The notes: a model not told the origin generated them from the letters alone. A stretch of DNA of 64,000 bases from Polymorphobacter megasporae (GCF_018982885.2 NZ_CP081849.1:842786-906785), one strand, 5' to 3'; shown: positions 27,199-37,056, counted from the first letter of the stretch. A program made the numbers and translations.

Positions 27199-28129
27199 GA
27201 GCCTGAACGAAAAGTAGTTGAGCGATACCAGTAGGTTGTGATTCACCGTCGTTGTCGAGACGATAGGAGAAGAACTTGCCTTGGACTGATACCGCTCGCC
27301 GTCAGCATATGCGCAAGGGGGGGCGCTATCCAAGCGATTTACGGGATGCGGAATGGGCGTTGATCGAGCCGCTGTTTCCGGCAGCCCGCAGCGGCGGGCG
27401 TCGTCGCACGACCTGCCTTCGGGCGGTGATGGATGCGATCATGTATATTGCGTCGAGCGGTTGCGCCTGGCGGATGCTGCCCAAATGCTTTCCGGCGACG
27501 TCGACAGTGCGCGGCTATTTCTACAGCTGGCGGGATAGTGGGCTGCTGACGACAATCAACCACTTGCTGGTAATGGCAGCACGCGAACAGGCCGGCCGCG
27601 AGGCCTCACCCAGTGCTGGCGTTATCGACAGCCAATCGGTCAAAACAACGGAAAGCGGCGGAATTTGCGGCTATGACGCCGGCAAGAAGGTGAAGGGCCG
27701 CAAACGCCATATCATCACCGATACCTGCGGCTTTCTGGTGTTTATCCTGGTCCATGCCGCCGACATTCAGGACCGCGACGGCGCTGTCGATGTCCTCAAA
27801 GCCATCCGTTTCCGTTTCCCGTTCCTGCGCCATGTGTTTGCCGATGGTGGCTATGCCGGTGACAAACTCAAGGCCGCGCTTGAAGGCCATGGCAGCTGGA
27901 CCCTCGAAATCATCAAGCGCTCCGATACCGCCAAGGGCTTTGTGCTTTTGCCCCGCCGTTGGGTTGTCGAGCGGACCTTCGCGTGGCTGGGCCGCTGCCG
28001 ACGTCTCGCCAAAGACTGGGAGCGATCCATCGAAAGCGCCACGGCATGGGCAACCATCGCCAGCATCCGAATGCTCACACGCAGAATCGCAAGGCTCTCA
28101 ACTCATTGATGTACTTTTGAATCGGGCTC
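27199..28129 (+). mobile_element. IS5-family element (IS1031 type), intact
   Basis: A 931-bp element with imperfect inverted repeats (GAGCCTGAACGAAAAGTAGT at the left; GAGCCCGATTCAAAAGTACA as complement of the right end). It is flanked by TTA on both sides (27196-27198 and 28130-28132), the usual TNA duplication of this group. It has inserted into an IS3 remnant. One full-length transposase gene is present. Confidence 0.85.
27276..28109 (+). CDS. IS5-family transposase
   Basis: A 277-residue DDE transposase in one uninterrupted frame. The N-terminus (YPSDLRDAEWALIEPLFP) and the catalytic residues are all present: Asp in VIDSQSVKTT, Asp in FADGGYAGDK and Glu in WVVERTFAWLGRCRR. The length is normal for the IS1031 subgroup. 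It occupies nearly all of its IS. With matching ends and a direct duplication this copy could still be active. Confidence 0.9.
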   Translation: MPWTDTARRQHMRKGGRYPSDLRDAEWALIEPLFPAARSGGRRRTTCLRAVMDAIMYIASSGCAWRMLPKCFPATSTVRGYFYSWRDSGLLTTINHLLVMAAREQAGREASPSAGVIDSQSVKTTESGGICGYDAGKKVKGRKRHIITDTCGFLVFILVHAADIQDRDGAVDVLKAIRFRFPFLRHVFADGGYAGDKLKAALEGHGSWTLEIIKRSDTAKGFVLLPRRWVVERTFAWLGRCRRLAKDWERSIESATAWATIASIRMLTRRIARLSTH

Positions 28130-28598
28130 TTAGCTAAATCAGCATACCGATGCCAATCTGTCGACCACTGTCCGCGAGCAGTCCCGCGGTATCGAGCCGC
28201 AGCAGTTGATCGCCAGCGAGCAGAGCCGCTCGCGGTTGGCAGGCGCGGCGCTCGCTCGGTGGGCACTTCGAGTCGCGAAGCGCCGCTTACTTCTGACACT
28301 AGTCGCCCCGCCGATCGCGGCCGCCGCGACGGCGGCCAGACGCTGCGCCCCCGTCGCCCTCTTCGGTGGATGGTCGAGAATGACGGACATCGGGGTCGAG
28401 GCGGAACGGCCCAGACCAGCCGTTTCCAAAAAATTCGTGCTTCCCGATCAGACGCCTGTCGATCATCCGACGGAGCAAACGTATGGAACCCGTTCATTTA
28501 CTGATCCGCAATAGTGCATACGATGTGTTAAATTTTGAGTGGTATGGCGACCGAAGCCAAAGATCACGCGCCAATGAATTCATGTTGTTAGGAACCCA
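28130..28598. other. Between IS5 and PYP operon; no firm gene
   Basis: A plus-strand frame (about 28206-28514, containing RSRLAGAALARWALRVAKRRLLLTL) could be a small basic protein or the end of a disrupted gene, but I recognise nothing. The bases before 28599 are less GC-rich and probably contain the promoter of the PYP operon. The sequence right of the IS is not the rest of the IS3 element. Confidence 0.4.
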
Positions 28599-28970
28599 GT
28601 GGTCGCCAACACTTCTCTTACCTTCAATTCCATATCGGCGACTGATATTGGAAAACTTGCCCCGGCCGAGTGCGACCTCCTCCCTTTTGGCGTCATCGGC
28701 CTCGATGCTAAGGGTGTCGCGGTAATTTACAACGCGACCGAAGCCCGACTTGCGGGGCTACGTCCGGAGAATGTGATCGGCGCGGCCTTTTTCGAATCAA
28801 TCGCGCAGTGCATGAACAATTACCTCGTTGCGCAACGCTTTATCGATGAAGCCGTAATCGACGAGACGATTCCGTTTGTCCTCACGCTGCGAATGCGGCC
28901 TACCCCGGTTCGCCTGCGATTGCTCGCGACGCCGGAGGTGCCGCTGAACTATATTTTGATCGAGCGCTGA
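28599..28970 (+). CDS. Photoactive yellow protein homologue (PAS blue-light sensor)
   Basis: A 123-residue single PAS domain that lines up end to end with Halorhodospira photoactive yellow protein. Compare LLPFGVIGLDAKG with the family LAFGAIQLDGDG, VIYNATEARLAG with LQYNAAEGDITG, PENVIGAAFFESIAQC with PKQVIGKNFFKDVAPC, and RMRPTPV with QMTPTKV. The p-coumaroyl-binding Cys is kept (Cys71), as are the Tyr and Glu that hold the phenolate (Tyr44, Glu48). Thr50 is Ala, Arg52 is displaced by one, and Pro68 is Gln. The start is GTG with AGGA upstream. Six bases separate it from the diguanylate cyclase gene. No chromophore synthesis gene is in the window, so light sensing is inferred. Confidence 0.85.
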   Translation: MVANTSLTFNSISATDIGKLAPAECDLLPFGVIGLDAKGVAVIYNATEARLAGLRPENVIGAAFFESIAQCMNNYLVAQRFIDEAVIDETIPFVLTLRMRPTPVRLRLLATPEVPLNYILIER

Positions 28971-28976
28971 GCAGCG

Positions 28977-30278
28977 ATGTTTGACGAGCCCAATTCAGAG
29001 CACGAACGGCTCCTCGAGTTTCTCTATGCCTGCCCCGTCGGTCTCGTCGAGTTCGACGCGACGGGCACAATTTCGATCATCAATCCGCACGCAATGAAGC
29101 ATCTGCTGCCGCTCGCAGGTGACCGTGACCCGACTAATCTCTTCACGATGCTACAGGAGTGTGCTCCAGAACTCCGTAATCTCTTCGGAGATTACCAACA
29201 GGATCGGGGAACGGTTTGCGAAGGACATCGGATCGCTGTCGATCTTGGCATCAGTCGGGCCGGCAAGGATTCCAAGGTGCTTGCCTGCACCCTGGTAAAG
29301 CTTGGACCGACCCGCGCCGTTGCAACCTTTTCCGACATCACCGTACAGGTTGCTCAAGAACGGCGGCTCAAGCAGGCGGAGACGTGGTTCGCGTCGCTGA
29401 TCGGGGGCGTCAACGATTATGCCGTCCTGTCGATCACGCGCGAGGGGATTGTCGATAGCGTGAACGCGGCTTTTACTCGGCAAACCGGTCGTGACTGCGT
29501 GGAGGTGGCGGGAAAGTCGCTCGATGCGATCCTGAACACGGATCCGCGGTCGGGGTCGCTAAGCCTTTCAAACCAGTTGCGGCTGGCAGAGCGGGACGGA
29601 TGGTATCTCGACGAGAGCTGGCAGCAGCGGCGTACCGGCGAGACCTACTGGTGCCAGCGCCTGTTTGCAGCGCGAACCGGGAGCGACGGTGCAACCCCCG
29701 ATGGATTTTCGGTGGTGTTGCGCGACGTCGTGCGCGACGAATCGGACACGTCAGATCTCCGGCGGATGTTATTTTTCGATCATTTGACCGGCGCAGCCAA
29801 CCGGACCCATTTTCTTCAGACGTTCGTCCGCGAGCAGCGCCGATGGCGCGACGGTCAGGAACCGCTGTCGTTAATCATGCTCGATCTCGATTACTTTAAG
29901 GCGGTCAACGACACGTACGGCCATCCCACCGGAGATCTGGTCTTGAAGCAGGTGGCACGCGTCTGCACTGGTTTCCTGCGTCCAGGCGACCTGTTTGCGC
30001 GCCTGGGCGGCGAGGAGTTCGGCGCTCTCCTGCCCAGCAGCTCGCTCGAGGAGGCTACCGAGATCGCTGATCGTCTTTGTGCCGCGGTCGCGGCCATGCC
30101 GATTTTGTCGCCCCAGGGGATCTTTCATATCACTGCGAGCTTCGGATGTGCATCGGCATCTGACGAGCGTTCGACTGTAGACGTTCTTATCGCAGACGCG
30201 GACGCTCAGCTCTATGCCGCTAAGCGAGCTGGACGGAATCGGGTCCACGGCGGTCTGATTTTGACTGCGGAGATTTGA
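28977..30278 (+). CDS. PAS-PAS-GGDEF diguanylate cyclase
   Basis: A 433-residue cytoplasmic enzyme that makes cyclic di-GMP from two GTP. Two PAS-like domains (about 10-120 and 132-255; ETWFASLIGGVNDYAVLSITREG starts the second) precede a GGDEF domain (about 262-430). The active site GGEEF is at 344-348. The product-inhibition site RPGD at 335-338 has the canonical five-residue spacing. DYFKAVNDTYGHPTGD provides metal and GTP contacts. No membrane segment is seen. It follows the PYP homologue by 6 bases and precedes the EAL gene by 10 bases, so all three are likely one transcript. Confidence 0.92.
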   Translation: MFDEPNSEHERLLEFLYACPVGLVEFDATGTISIINPHAMKHLLPLAGDRDPTNLFTMLQECAPELRNLFGDYQQDRGTVCEGHRIAVDLGISRAGKDSKVLACTLVKLGPTRAVATFSDITVQVAQERRLKQAETWFASLIGGVNDYAVLSITREGIVDSVNAAFTRQTGRDCVEVAGKSLDAILNTDPRSGSLSLSNQLRLAERDGWYLDESWQQRRTGETYWCQRLFAARTGSDGATPDGFSVVLRDVVRDESDTSDLRRMLFFDHLTGAANRTHFLQTFVREQRRWRDGQEPLSLIMLDLDYFKAVNDTYGHPTGDLVLKQVARVCTGFLRPGDLFARLGGEEFGALLPSSSLEEATEIADRLCAAVAAMPILSPQGIFHITASFGCASASDERSTVDVLIADADAQLYAAKRAGRNRVHGGLILTAEI

Positions 30279-30288
30279 GATCAAGTTC

Positions 30289-31065
30289 ATGCCAGCACAA
30301 TCGAAGCATGCCCTGCCGGTGCCATGCGCGGGCTGCCGTGACGGTGCCGGCCTCGATTTCGAAATCGCCATGGCGTTCCAGCCGATCGTCGACGTCATGA
30401 CTGGCAGGCCCTATGCGTATGAAGCGCTGGTTCGTGGACCAGCTGGCGAAAGCGCGGCCTCGGTGCTCGCCCAGGTTTCCTGCGAGACCCTTTATGCCTT
30501 CGATCAGCGTTGTCGGGTCGTTGCGATCGAGACTGCGGCCGCGCTCGGGCTGATTGGCACGGGCGCGCGCTTGTCGATAAATTTCCTGCCGAACGCGGTC
30601 TATTCGCCAGCGTCATGCATTCGGCTCACGCTCACGACCGCAGCGGCGGTCGGCTTTCCACTTGATCGTTTGACGTTTGAATTTACCGAGAACGAAGAGA
30701 TGGTCGACCCCGAGCACGTCATTGGCATCGTTGCCGCATACAAGCAGATGGGTTTCGGCACTGCGATCGATGACTTCGGCACGGGTTATTCGGGCCTCGC
30801 GCTGCTCGGCAAGTTGGAGACTGATACGGTAAAGCTCGATATGGCGCTCGTTCAAGGCCTCGATGCAAATCTGCGGCGGCGGACGATCGTCGATGCGATC
30901 GTCAAGATGTGCAGCGCGTTAGGTGTTACCGTCGTCGCCGAAGGCGTTGAAACTGAGGGCGAGCTTACTGCGCTTCGCGCGCTCGGGGTTCGCTACGTCC
31001 AAGGCTATTATTTTGCCCGGCCCGGGTTCAAATCGCTGCCGCCGATTACCCCTGCACTTTTCTGA
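30289..31065 (+). CDS. EAL-domain c-di-GMP phosphodiesterase
   Basis: A 258-residue, essentially single EAL domain that would cut cyclic di-GMP to pGpG. The metal and catalytic residues appear intact: YEALVRG (EAL), SINFLPNAV, FEFTENE, AIDDFGTGYSGL (DD), VKLDMALV (Lys), VVAEGVET and VQGYYFARP. A short N-terminal segment contains CAGC, which could bind a metal or be redox-sensitive. With the cyclase gene directly before it, the operon encodes both synthesis and removal of the same messenger. A partner interaction with the PYP homologue, as BLUF-EAL proteins do in one chain, is inferred only. Confidence 0.92.
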   Translation: MPAQSKHALPVPCAGCRDGAGLDFEIAMAFQPIVDVMTGRPYAYEALVRGPAGESAASVLAQVSCETLYAFDQRCRVVAIETAAALGLIGTGARLSINFLPNAVYSPASCIRLTLTTAAAVGFPLDRLTFEFTENEEMVDPEHVIGIVAAYKQMGFGTAIDDFGTGYSGLALLGKLETDTVKLDMALVQGLDANLRRRTIVDAIVKMCSALGVTVVAEGVETEGELTALRALGVRYVQGYYFARPGFKSLPPITPALF

Positions 31066-31475
31066 CGGTTATTTGCCGAGGGCACTCTAATCATGCTCAC
31101 TTGAGTCGACTCTAGCGTGTCCAAGAACGAGACTTTCGTTCAGCTCTCGTGTTCGTATTGCATGGGGGCCGTTAATGGACTGACCGCTTCTGGCAACGAA
31201 TATGGGCAAAGCTGACATTCGCCGACGGGCCTGCGGGCCTGCCTGCTGACAGCTCCCGCTCAAATTCTGACGCTCAGGTTGGCGATCTAGGCCTCAAAAC
31301 CCGCCTTTCGTTGAGCGCGATCATCCCGTTACTCCATCTCCGAGCGGCAATTTCGAAAAAGAGCAATCGGGAACAGATTTCGGGGAAGCGGATGCCTTGA
31401 ACGGCTGTCAGCGCGACCGACGAGGCGACGGATATCGCCGATCACTACTCTTGGTCCCCTTGCTTCCGACGTTGC
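31066..31475. other. Intergenic; possible dispersed-repeat relic
   Basis: No gene is recognised. The segment GGGGGCCGTTAATGGACTGA followed by CCGCTTCTGGCAACG (about 31163-31200) resembles similar degenerate sequences near 39178-39213 and others in the window. Confidence 0.35.
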
Positions 31476-31640
31476 TCAACGGAGTTGGGATTCGAGCCTA
31501 GATTGGATCAGCTGGTCAGCCATTCTCAAAATACCATCGATAACAAGATCGCTCGACCATGCCTCGATCGACGGATCCCGACGGGGGCGCGGAATCAGAT
31601 AGTTCGTTCGGTAAATCGGTGCCTTAGTGAGCAGTTCCAT
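31476..31640 (-). CDS. Possible 54-residue protein
   Basis: A short frame beginning MELLTKAPIYRTNYLIPRP and ending LIQSRLESQLR overlaps the last bases of the lipoprotein gene. It has a protein-like composition (charged, with an amphipathic end helix) but no known match. It could be co-transcribed with the lipoprotein gene or be chance. Confidence 0.3.
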   Translation of the reverse strand: MELLTKAPIYRTNYLIPRPRRDPSIEAWSSDLVIDGILRMADQLIQSRLESQLR

Positions 31641-32112
31641 AGCTGATAACGATACTCGTCTGGGCGTCGTTCTTTGCAACCATCAGAGTACTTTGATGAG
31701 ATTGATTAGGGCTCACCATCCGCACGTTGGCTTCCGCCGTATTGCTGGACGATGTTGGGACAATGCCGAGTGCGGCAAGCTTTTTGTCATAGAATGCCGT
31801 GACCGTCGCCACCGGGTCGGACGTCATCAAGAGTACCTGTTTTTGCAGTCCGGTTGGACCGCTTTGACCAGTCGGCAAGTCCACGCCGGCGACTTGAATC
31901 ACTTTTGCGCCCGGGTAGGCTGGAGCCCATGCGGGCATGTCGGCAGGCACTGACGCGTTGGCGTAACGTGTCGCCTTCATTTCCGGCCCACCAGCGCCCA
32001 TCGAGGTCGTAACCGTATCGTTACCATTGCTGTCGTGCGAGAAGGTTGTGCCGTTCGAACCACAGGCACACAAGCAAAACGTCAATAGCGTAGCAAAAGT
32101 CATACGTATCAT
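31624..32112 (-). CDS. Lipoprotein of unknown function
   Basis: A 162-residue exported protein with a lipoprotein signal (MIRMTFATLLTFCLCAC; lipobox LCAC, lipidation at the second Cys). The mature part has a low-complexity start (SNGNDTVTTSMGAGG), then a folded domain: VPADMPAWAPAYPGAKV, SDPVATVTAFYDKKLAALGI and TLMVAKNDAQTSIVISYG. The last part resembles periplasmic proteins that pair a 'YPGA' motif with a 'FY..KL...G' helix, usually annotated hypothetical. It probably sits in the inner leaflet of the outer membrane. Confidence 0.75.
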   Translation of the reverse strand: MIRMTFATLLTFCLCACGSNGTTFSHDSNGNDTVTTSMGAGGPEMKATRYANASVPADMPAWAPAYPGAKVIQVAGVDLPTGQSGPTGLQKQVLLMTSDPVATVTAFYDKKLAALGIVPTSSSNTAEANVRMVSPNQSHQSTLMVAKNDAQTSIVISYGTAH

Positions 32113-32483
32113 TGGCCTGCTCCAACGGTCGGTCGATAGTTATCGGCATAAGCATACCAAGCCCCCAGTCAAAAGCCATCGACCCTCTGGTTACACGGGC
32201 TGTCCCAGTTCCTGCCGTCCAACATTTGACGAGGTTGGGTAGGGGCGTGCCGATGTTGCACGGGTGAGCTGCCGTCAGGCCCCGCAGCCAGTGGTGTTCG
32301 GCGGGCTTTGCGTAAAGCACCGTCTACGCGTCGACTGGTGACTGCGTCGGTCGCGTCCACGACAAAGTTTGCCGATTCGCGAGTACAAGCTGCACAGTGT
32401 ACCTAGCCGTACCGATGGCACTCACCTGCGAGTCGTTGGCTGAGAGACGCTATAGCGCTCCCCGCGTATGCGATCGGAGCTCT

Positions 32484-32696
32484 ATGACGAAAGATCAGGC
32501 GCGAAACCGGCACGCCGAGCGCGAGCGTCAGCACCGTGAATGGGCTGAAGAAGCCGTCCATCCCGACGCCAAGAAGTCTCATGTCGAGATGGCGGAATAT
32601 CACGCAAGGGCCGGCAGGCTAGAAGCGGATGATGGCATAGCGGATCCTCGAATGGTCGGACGCGCCATTCGGTCGCCTTGGCGGTTCGATGATTAA
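32484..32696 (+). CDS. Small charged protein, unknown
   Basis: A 70-residue protein: MTKDQARNRHAERERQHREWAEEAVHPDAKKSHVEMAEYHARAGRLEADDG. It is rich in Arg, Glu and His and predicted to be mainly helical. GGAGC lies five bases before the ATG, supporting translation. Small proteins with a 'HVEMA..Y..RA' helix are known in sphingomonads without function. Confidence 0.55.
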   Translation: MTKDQARNRHAERERQHREWAEEAVHPDAKKSHVEMAEYHARAGRLEADDGIADPRMVGRAIRSPWRFDD

Positions 32697-34606
32697 TGCT
32701 CATTGCTTCAATAAGTCGTATGCCCCCCTGTACCACGGCCCAGACCGCGCGGTGAGGCTAGTGCTTCGCGCGGTCGCCTATAACAACTTGCCATGCGCGA
32801 TGGCGCTATTCTGCCTCGCCTGTCTTTACGAACTCGGTCGGATAAAAATGCTTCGTACGTCACGGGCCGGGCCATAAATTCTGCTTCGCCTTAAACAGAG
32901 CCAGTGCAAGCTCGCCTCGAAGTAGTCGGCGCGCCGTTGCCGCGTGGCCGCTGCAAGCCCCGGCGTTACCCGCCGCGCGCTGCTACGGCCCTGCCCGCTG
33001 TTACGGCGCTTCCTGCGGCTGCTAAAGCACGGGCGACCGTTCGGCTCGGGATAGCGCTTTACGGCGGTTCGAGACGGCCAAGGCTGTATCGACTTCGTTC
33101 GACCGCATCCGGTTAAATCCAATCTCTGACGCATATCAGGCGGCCGGGCCGATTTGCCCCCGCTCTCGCTGGCCGTCACCGACGACGAACAGGCCGCACG
33201 CTCACGGTAAGGCACCACCTTGCCGATATCCGCGATCACGCAATAATCCGCCCTGACAGTGAGTCAAACATCACTGCATCCGTCTGCTCCCAGAGAGCGA
33301 GGCAGTCGACGAGGCGAACGAGACGCTGCAAGGCCGGCTCGATTACGGTCGGATCTGCGACGAAAGCGAGCGGCTTGGCGCACGGCGCGCGGCGGACTGA
33401 CCCTGTCTCAGTGCCCGACTACTCATCGCTAGCTTGACGATTTCCAGCTGCTCACTTGGTTCGACATCTTCGGCGACAGCTTCGAGAAGGCCTGCCGCGA
33501 GCCGCGTTGCGTCATACTCCGCGCGTTGATTGGTCACTGAAGCGCGGCCGTCGGTGCGCAGCTAGTCCGCTGGCTCTGATGGGTGCGGGATCAGGGCCAG
33601 CGGACGTCGCAGCGCCCCCGTGCTCGAGGCACTAACGAAGCGCCCTAAGCAAGCTGTGCCTATGTTAACATTCTGTCAACCCAGATTACGAGCGTCGCCC
33701 CTGAGAACTAGTCGCGGCGATCGAGAGTCCTCCGTTAGCGAGACACAATAATCAATGCCCAGCGGTCTCAACAACACAATGTCCCGCCTCCCTCTCGTCG
33801 AGAGCGGCGGAACGGTCTTGTGGGCACCGATCGCTGACAGCCTCACGCTGTCAGCGCGAAGCCGCCGCCGACTGGTGGCTGTTGATGTAGAATCGGGCTT
33901 TTACGCGTCTGGCTTTGGCCGTGTCCGTCCGCCAATGGCTCGGCTGAGCGGGCGGCATCGATCGCATCCCCCCGCTGAAGTGCGGTGGGACCTTCACCAT
34001 CGATCAGCGGTTTTGAATGGAGAACTCGCCCGACGTGCTGCTCAAGCGATGGTCCGACGAGGCGTGAATGACCGCCTTTGAAGTGGGGGAATTAAGCGCA
34101 TGACCGTCGACGAAACAGTCTCGACGCCGCAAAGCTCTTGCGATCCGGTAGCATTGCCGCCGCTATACCTGTTTTCTTCAAGCTTGTTCATGCGTTCCCC
34201 CAAAGAGGGTCACTGTATGAAAGCTGCATGCAGGTTAATGCCTGAAAACGCTCTGCTCCGAATAAAGATCGTGTTCGTTCTATCGCCTTCGGTACCGATG
34301 AGCACAGCGAGCGCGAGCGGCAGCGCAAGATGAAGGACGGCACATGGTGATGGTTAGAAGACCCGATGCAGAGAAACGGTCAGGCGGCTTTCGGCCCCCT
34401 CTGCCATCGATCTGGGATTAGCTGACATCGGACGCTCTGCCGAGCTGGCGTGGAGGCTAATTGCTCTGAGCCGACGTCGCAATGCAGGTAAATACCAGTT
34501 CCTGCCTGCTTATGCAGGAAGACGGACGCACTGAAATCATTCATTAATCATGACGATGTCGCGCAACGTCGCGCTCGGTCACTGTGTAGGATGAAGGGGT
34601 GTCAGC
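32697..34606. other. Long gene-poor stretch
   Basis: About 1.9 kb with no gene I can defend. A minus-strand frame at 33343-33537 (RAEYDATRLAAGLLEAVAEDVEPSEQLEIVKLAMSSRAL) looks like part of a real helical protein but lacks a continuation. A minus-strand segment near 32830-33240 has scattered protein-like pieces in different frames. This looks like decayed coding DNA, consistent with the IS-rich surroundings. Confidence 0.45.
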
Positions 34607-35374
34607 ATGCTAAGGTCTATTTCACTTGTGTTGTGTGTCGCCGCGACGGTCGCCGCGCCGGCGCTGGCTGCTAACACGTTCACAATCAACTACTATACGA
34701 TTGCTGGAACCTATGGCGGCGGCAGCGGCGACCCCGATTTCAACACGATCGGCTGCTGCACGCCGACCTACTATGACGAAGTCAAGCCGACGTTGGGTGC
34801 GCTTGGCCTGCCGGTTTATAACACGGCTTCGACGGCCCCGTTTATCCATGACACCACGCCAGACGGCCAGATTACGTGGTGGAGCCCCGGTCTCAACAAC
34901 CACGTCACCTATACCGGCACCGCGACCGTCACGAGCCCGTTCGCGAACTATAATTTCTATCCGAATAACGGGACCGGAACTGACGATTCCCACGGCTTCC
35001 AGGGCGCAACGATTTCGGGTCAGTTTAACCTGACTGCGCCCGAATCGGTCACTTTCAGCTTCGGCGCCGACGATGACGCATTCCTTGCGCTCGACCGCAA
35101 TGTCATCGCTCAAGAAGGTGGGATTCACGGTGTATCAGCGGCTCCCGTGACGACATCGGTCCTCGCCGCCGGCGTGCATAACTTCACTTTGTTCTACGTC
35201 GATCGCAACGTCACCGGTGCGGGGCTCTATTTCAACGTCGACACAAGCAACATCGTCGTCACCCCGCCGGTCGGTGGCGTACCTGAGCCAGCCACATGGG
35301 CGATGATGGTCGCGGGCTTCGGTTTCGTGGGCTTGAGCGTTCGACGCCGTCGCCCGACTACCGTCGCGGCTTAA
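34607..35374 (+). CDS. Exported PEP-CTERM protein (fibro-slime/PA14-like)
   Basis: A 255-residue secreted protein with a signal peptide (MLRSISLVLCVAATVAAPALAA), a domain containing FTINYYTIAGTYGGGSGDPDF, the FSFGADDDAFLALDRNVI motif and a 'GVHNFTLFYVDRN' turn, and a VPEPATWAMMVAGFGFVGLSVRRRR sorting tail. The DDDAFLALD motif resembles the fibro-slime/PA14 class that binds sugars. Its anchor would be removed or processed by an exosortase encoded elsewhere. AAGGGG is well placed before the ATG. Confidence 0.85.
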   Translation: MLRSISLVLCVAATVAAPALAANTFTINYYTIAGTYGGGSGDPDFNTIGCCTPTYYDEVKPTLGALGLPVYNTASTAPFIHDTTPDGQITWWSPGLNNHVTYTGTATVTSPFANYNFYPNNGTGTDDSHGFQGATISGQFNLTAPESVTFSFGADDDAFLALDRNVIAQEGGIHGVSAAPVTTSVLAAGVHNFTLFYVDRNVTGAGLYFNVDTSNIVVTPPVGGVPEPATWAMMVAGFGFVGLSVRRRRPTTVAA

Positions 35375-36011
35375 GCTACCAACCTCCTCATGTCGCGCGG
35401 GGCGGCCCTACCTGGCCGTTCCGCCTCGCCCGGCATCAGGCCGTGTCGAATACGAGTAGACCGCGGGGGGAATCCCTAACGGTTCTAACTGATCCGCCGC
35501 CTTGGTAATGACCCACCGGTGTGCGAGCGTCCGGCTTGCGCAGCTTATGTTCGCAAAGGGGACGGTTGCCGCCTGTCCGCTTCCGGTTGCTCAAATATAG
35601 ATAGCAGACCTTCATTCAGGCAGCCCGTGAAGCCGCTAAGACCCAAAAGCCGACACTCGGCGGCCCGATGGCTTCCAAAAACCGACCCGTTCATTCAGGC
35701 CCGGCATCTGGGTTTGGATGGGGCCGTGTGTGGACGGCTCTCCGTTGGCAAGGGGTTTCTTGAGCATCTGCACGTTCGTTGGTCGGTGCGGCCATGTGTT
35801 CGACCTGTGGTGCGGCCGTTTCATGTGCCGCTGGCCATAATGCCATTCGCGCGTCTCAGGTCCCGATCGATTGCTCGCACTCGAAGGTGCCACGGCCCCA
35901 CTGGGTTTTCCTGATCCGGCGGTATCGACCGGCTTGGTGCATTATCTCGTGTCCGCCCTTTCCAACCTCGCCGGCGCGTCGGTGCGTGCGCCTATTTCTG
36001 TGTCCTCATGC
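35375..36011. other. Intergenic, no gene recognised
   Basis: The sequence between the PEP-CTERM gene and the IS110 copy has only short frames. Around 35557-35600 it contains GTTGCCGCCTGTCCGCTTCCGG, another degenerate member of the dispersed-repeat type noted elsewhere. Confidence 0.35.
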
Positions 36012-37056
36012 TCATGCCGCGGCTGTCGCGACGACGGGATCGCGGTAGCGCTCGCCGTTCGTCATCAGCGCCCAGATCATCCGCGCCATCTTGTTGGCCA
36101 GCGCGACGGCGGCGACCATCTTCGAACGTCGCGCCAGCAGCTGCAGCACCCACGGTCGCCGGGTGCCATGTCGCTCGGCGGTGCGGATCACGGCCATCGA
36201 GCCGACAACGAGCATCTGGCGGAGGTAGCTGTTGCCTGCCTTTGTGATCCCGCCGAGCCGCTCCTTGCCGCCGCTCGAGTTCTGCTTCGGGACGAGCCCG
36301 ATCCACGCCGCGAGGTTGCGTCCGCTCTTGAACACCGCCGGGTCGGCGACCGCGGCGACGAAAGCGCTGGCGATCACCGGGCCGACGCCGGGGATCTCCA
36401 TCAGCCGCCGACCGACCTCGGTCTCCCGCGCGCTCTCCCGGATGCGGCGGTCGTTGTCGAGGATCTGCGACTTCACCACTGCCAGCTGTGCCGCCAGCAT
36501 CTCAAGGCACAGCCGCGCGTCGGGCGGGACGCGCGCATCGTTCCGGGTCCGCGAGCACCGCCAGGAGCTGCTCGATGCCGCCGCGCCCGATGGCGGCAAC
36601 GATGCCGAACTCCGACAGATGCGCCCGCAGCGCGTTCGACGCCTGAGTCCGCTGGCGGCTCAGCATCAGTCGCACCCGATGGAGCATCATCACGCTCTGC
36701 TGCTCAAGTGTCTTCACTGCGACGAAGCGCATCGTCGGCCGCGTTACCGCCTCGCAGATCGCCTCGGCATCGGCGGCGTCGTTCTTGCCGCGCTTGACGC
36801 ACGGCTTCACGTATTGCGCCGGCATCAGCTTCACGTCGTGCCCCCGCGCGATCAACTCCCGCGCCCAATAGTGCGAGCTGCTGCACGCCTCGATCCGGAT
36901 CACGCACGGTGCCAGCTTCTCGAAGAACCCCAGCATCCGACCTCGCGTCAGGCGCTGGCGAACAACCACCTGCCCTGCCCCATCGACCCCATGCACCTGA
37001 AATACCGACTTCGCGATATCCAGCCCGATCGTCGCCACAACTGCCTTCGTCATCAT
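36012..37056 (-). pseudogene. IS110-family transposase with one frameshift
   Basis: The N-terminal part (36502-37056) has the DEDD residues: TIGLDIAKSVFQVHGVD, VIRIEACSSSHYWAREL and KNDAADAEAICEA. The C-terminal part (36012 to about 36560) has LMEIPGVGPVIASAFVAAV, RNLAAWIGLVPKQNSSGGKERLGGITKAGNSYLRQML, including the serine-containing region. The two are out of phase near 36540, within a GC-rich patch after LLAVLADP. The element differs from the IS110 relic at 22702. One indel could be a true lesion or a base error. Confidence 0.8.

Noticed and set aside
33343..33537. 64-residue minus-strand frame as an intact gene
   Set aside because: The amino-acid pattern is protein-like, but there is no clear ribosome site, no known match and the C-terminal part becomes arginine/serine-rich; listed only as possible relic.
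36012..37056. Treating the IS110 frameshift as programmed
   Set aside because: IS110 transposases are normally a single frame, and the phase change falls in a GC-rich patch without a slippery run, so a lesion or base error is more likely.
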